NCBI GenBank assembly: GCA_017408185.1
Contig: JAFQVE010000409.1
Coordinates: 1-6,088 of the forward strand
Length of the DNA: 6,088 nucleotides
Direction of reading: 5' to 3'
From: Oscillospiraceae bacterium
Lineage (GTDB): Bacteria; Bacillota_A; Clostridia; Oscillospirales; JAAYXM01
Under the pieces are notes generated by a model. It saw only the letters and a program-made list of their open reading frames with translations, had not been told where the DNA came from and searched no databases. The first letter of the stretch is position 1; the number at the start of each line of letters is the position of its first letter. The position numbers and the translations under genes are program-made. This document shows, piece by piece, positions 4,777 through 6,088 of this stretch.

Positions 4777-6088
4777 TTACTTCACTCTGTTATAAGCGCT
4801 CTCATAAGCGGCAAGGAGCTCGTTTACGCCGAGATTTTCCAATTCTTTTCTGTACTCATCAAACTTTGAAAGCGGTTCCTGACCGAGCAGGAACTTCTGC
4901 AGCATCTCGTTTGCATATGTTCCGATGCTTGTGTTGTATGTGCTGATGATATCCTGCTCTTCATCGTTAAAGTCAAGCCACAGCGTTACCGGATAGTTCG
5001 GAAGCGTGTGCTCTACAAGCATAGCTTCGCTTTCAAGCGTCGTTTCCGACTGCATCGCCGCAGCCGCTTCGGGATCAAGACGTGCAAATGTTCCGTAAAG
5101 CTGGAAGCCGTACATTGTATTTGCCATCGTGCCGACCTCGTCGGTGATAAACTGCTTTTTGCCGTTTACAACCTCATAGGTTTCGCCCTCCTTACCCCAC
5201 GACACAAGCTCCATTGCCTCGTCAGTGTAGAGCCAGTCGAGGAATTTTGCTGCGTTTGCAATCTGCTGCGGTTTTCCCGTATCCGGAATCGAGAAGCCTA
5301 TCATCTCGATATCTCCGCGCTCAACAAGCGGCGCGCCCTTCTCCGGATTTGCAACCGGAGGAACAAAAGCCTGAAGCTTAAATTCCGGATTGTTCTTATT
5401 CGCAATTGAATTGTAGTTATCTATGCGAAGCTGGAGATGCGGCATGATGAACGCCTTATCTGTAAGTATGAACTCGTCAAGTGTTGACTGGCTCATCGTT
5501 GTCACATCCGGCGGCATAAGCTTTTCATCTATCATTTTTCTGTAGAATGTAAGCGCCTCAAGCGCCGCATCCTGCATATGTCCGTAATACCATTTTTCAT
5601 CATCAAAATCATAATACGCACCAAGAGTCCACCATTTATCAAAGGAAGACCCGGGTATGCCGAAGAGATATGATGTGGAGCGCGTCATAAACGGATAAGA
5701 ATCCGGATAAAGCGCCTTCAATTCCTTACACACTTCATACATTTCATCGAAGGTTTCCGGTGCTTTCAGATTGTGCTTTTTGAATATGTCCTCGCGATAA
5801 AGCCACGCACGCATACGTGTTTTTCCCTGACGGCCGGAGCCCGGGCTGTAATACACCTTTCCGTCGGCGCGCTTGCGCGTTTTTACAAGCAGGTCATAGT
5901 CCTCCTCGGAAAGCGAATTAAGCCATGCATTGTAGTTCGGCATAAAATCAGCGAGATCATCAAGAGCAAGAAGCCCTTCACCGGCAAATTTTGTGTGCGT
6001 GCTCATAACACCGAATGCCATAAGATCCGGAAGCTCTTCGCGGGCTGCAAACAGAAGCGGGTATTTTGTTCCTGCCTCTGAGCTTGGA
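4777..6088 (-). CDS. Extracellular solute-binding protein, family 1 (LplA/LipO-like ABC transporter component), N-terminus missing
   Basis: The frame is open from the right edge to a TAA at 4777-4779, giving 436 visible residues. The ATG at 6021 is internal, because good family sequence precedes it ('KYPLLFAAREELPDL', visible residues 8-22, resembling the 'LLASGDLPDI' stretch near the N-terminus of these proteins). About 60-100 N-terminal residues, including the expected lipoprotein signal, should lie outside the window. Other recognisable stretches are 'RMRAWLYREDIFKKHNL' (visible 91-107), 'FDEMYEVCKELKALYP' (113-128) and 'WGKEGETYEVVNGKK' (297-311), typical of the LplA/LipO-like group that binds oligosaccharides or sugar derivatives. 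The protein would be anchored outside the membrane and deliver its ligand to a two-subunit permease. No permease or ATPase gene lies on this side, so partners must be to the right or elsewhere. The substrate cannot be told from sequence. It converges on the ferritin gene and shares its terminator. Confidence 0.92.
   Translation of the reverse strand, partial: PSSEAGTKYPLLFAAREELPDLMAFGVMSTHTKFAGEGLLALDDLADFMPNYNAWLNSLSEEDYDLLVKTRKRADGKVYYSPGSGRQGKTRMRAWLYREDIFKKHNLKAPETFDEMYEVCKELKALYPDSYPFMTRSTSYLFGIPGSSFDKWWTLGAYYDFDDEKWYYGHMQDAALEALTFYRKMIDEKLMPPDVTTMSQSTLDEFILTDKAFIMPHLQLRIDNYNSIANKNNPEFKLQAFVPPVANPEKGAPLVERGDIEMIGFSIPDTGKPQQIANAAKFLDWLYTDEAMELVSWGKEGETYEVVNGKKQFITDEVGTMANTMYGFQLYGTFARLDPEAAAAMQSETTLESEAMLVEHTLPNYPVTLWLDFNDEEQDIISTYNTSIGTYANEMLQKFLLGQEPLSKFDEYRKELENLGVNELLAAYESAYNRVK

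Noticed and set aside
5008..5409. 133-residue plus-strand open frame opposite the solute-binding-protein gene
   Set aside because: It is antisense to strongly family-like sequence, with a Cys/Arg/His-rich composition typical of shadow frames and no convincing ribosome binding site identified.
4777..6021. Complete 414-residue solute-binding protein starting at ATG 6021
   Set aside because: The frame stays open to 6088 and the upstream residues match the family; a start at 6021 would also remove the signal peptide. It is an internal Met of a truncated gene.

Overview
This window looks like chromosomal DNA from an anaerobic Firmicute of the class Clostridia, probably an uncultured gut-type lineage. 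The evidence is a DnaD-domain protein translationally coupled to a DnaC/DnaI-type helicase loader (a pairing typical of Clostridia), strong AGGAGG-like ribosome binding sites, sigma-A promoters with extended -10 elements, and a clostridial-style S11 carboxypeptidase and family 1 solute-binding lipoprotein. Base composition is balanced. I see no transposon, phage, CRISPR or RNA gene. Most of the window is ordinary core and accessory chromosome, and the regulatory DNA around position 4000-4170 is the most interesting part.

Layout. (1) Positions 3929 down to 1 on the minus strand form a compact four-gene run: DnaD-domain protein, DnaC-like ATPase, D-alanyl-D-alanine carboxypeptidase, and a lipoprotein cut by the left edge. 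The first junction is an ATGA overlap and the second is a 20-base gap with a ribosome binding site and a GTG start. The third is a 3-base gap whose ribosome binding site lies inside the poly-Arg codons of the carboxypeptidase. (2) Positions 3930-4173 are a divergent control region. It holds a minus-strand promoter for the four-gene run, a strong plus-strand promoter with an A/T-rich upstream stretch, and a perfect 25-bp palindrome over the predicted plus-strand transcription start. (3) Positions 4174-4683 encode a bacterial non-heme ferritin with its expected iron ligands. (4) Positions 4699-4740 are a long hairpin between two convergent genes, probably a bidirectional terminator. (5) From 4777 to beyond the right edge, on the minus strand, lies an extracellular solute-binding protein of a carbohydrate-type ABC transporter, without its N-terminus.

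How it fits together. The leftward operon appears to link replication initiation or restart factors (DnaD-like plus helicase loader) with late peptidoglycan trimming and an envelope lipoprotein of unknown role. The ferritin is a monocistronic iron-storage gene whose promoter carries a Fur-superfamily-like 7-1-7 operator, so metal- or peroxide-responsive repression is the leading inference. Its true start is 33 bases downstream of the longest open frame, because the upstream ATG lies inside the operator and promoter start region. The solute-binding protein belongs to a separate transport locus extending to the right.
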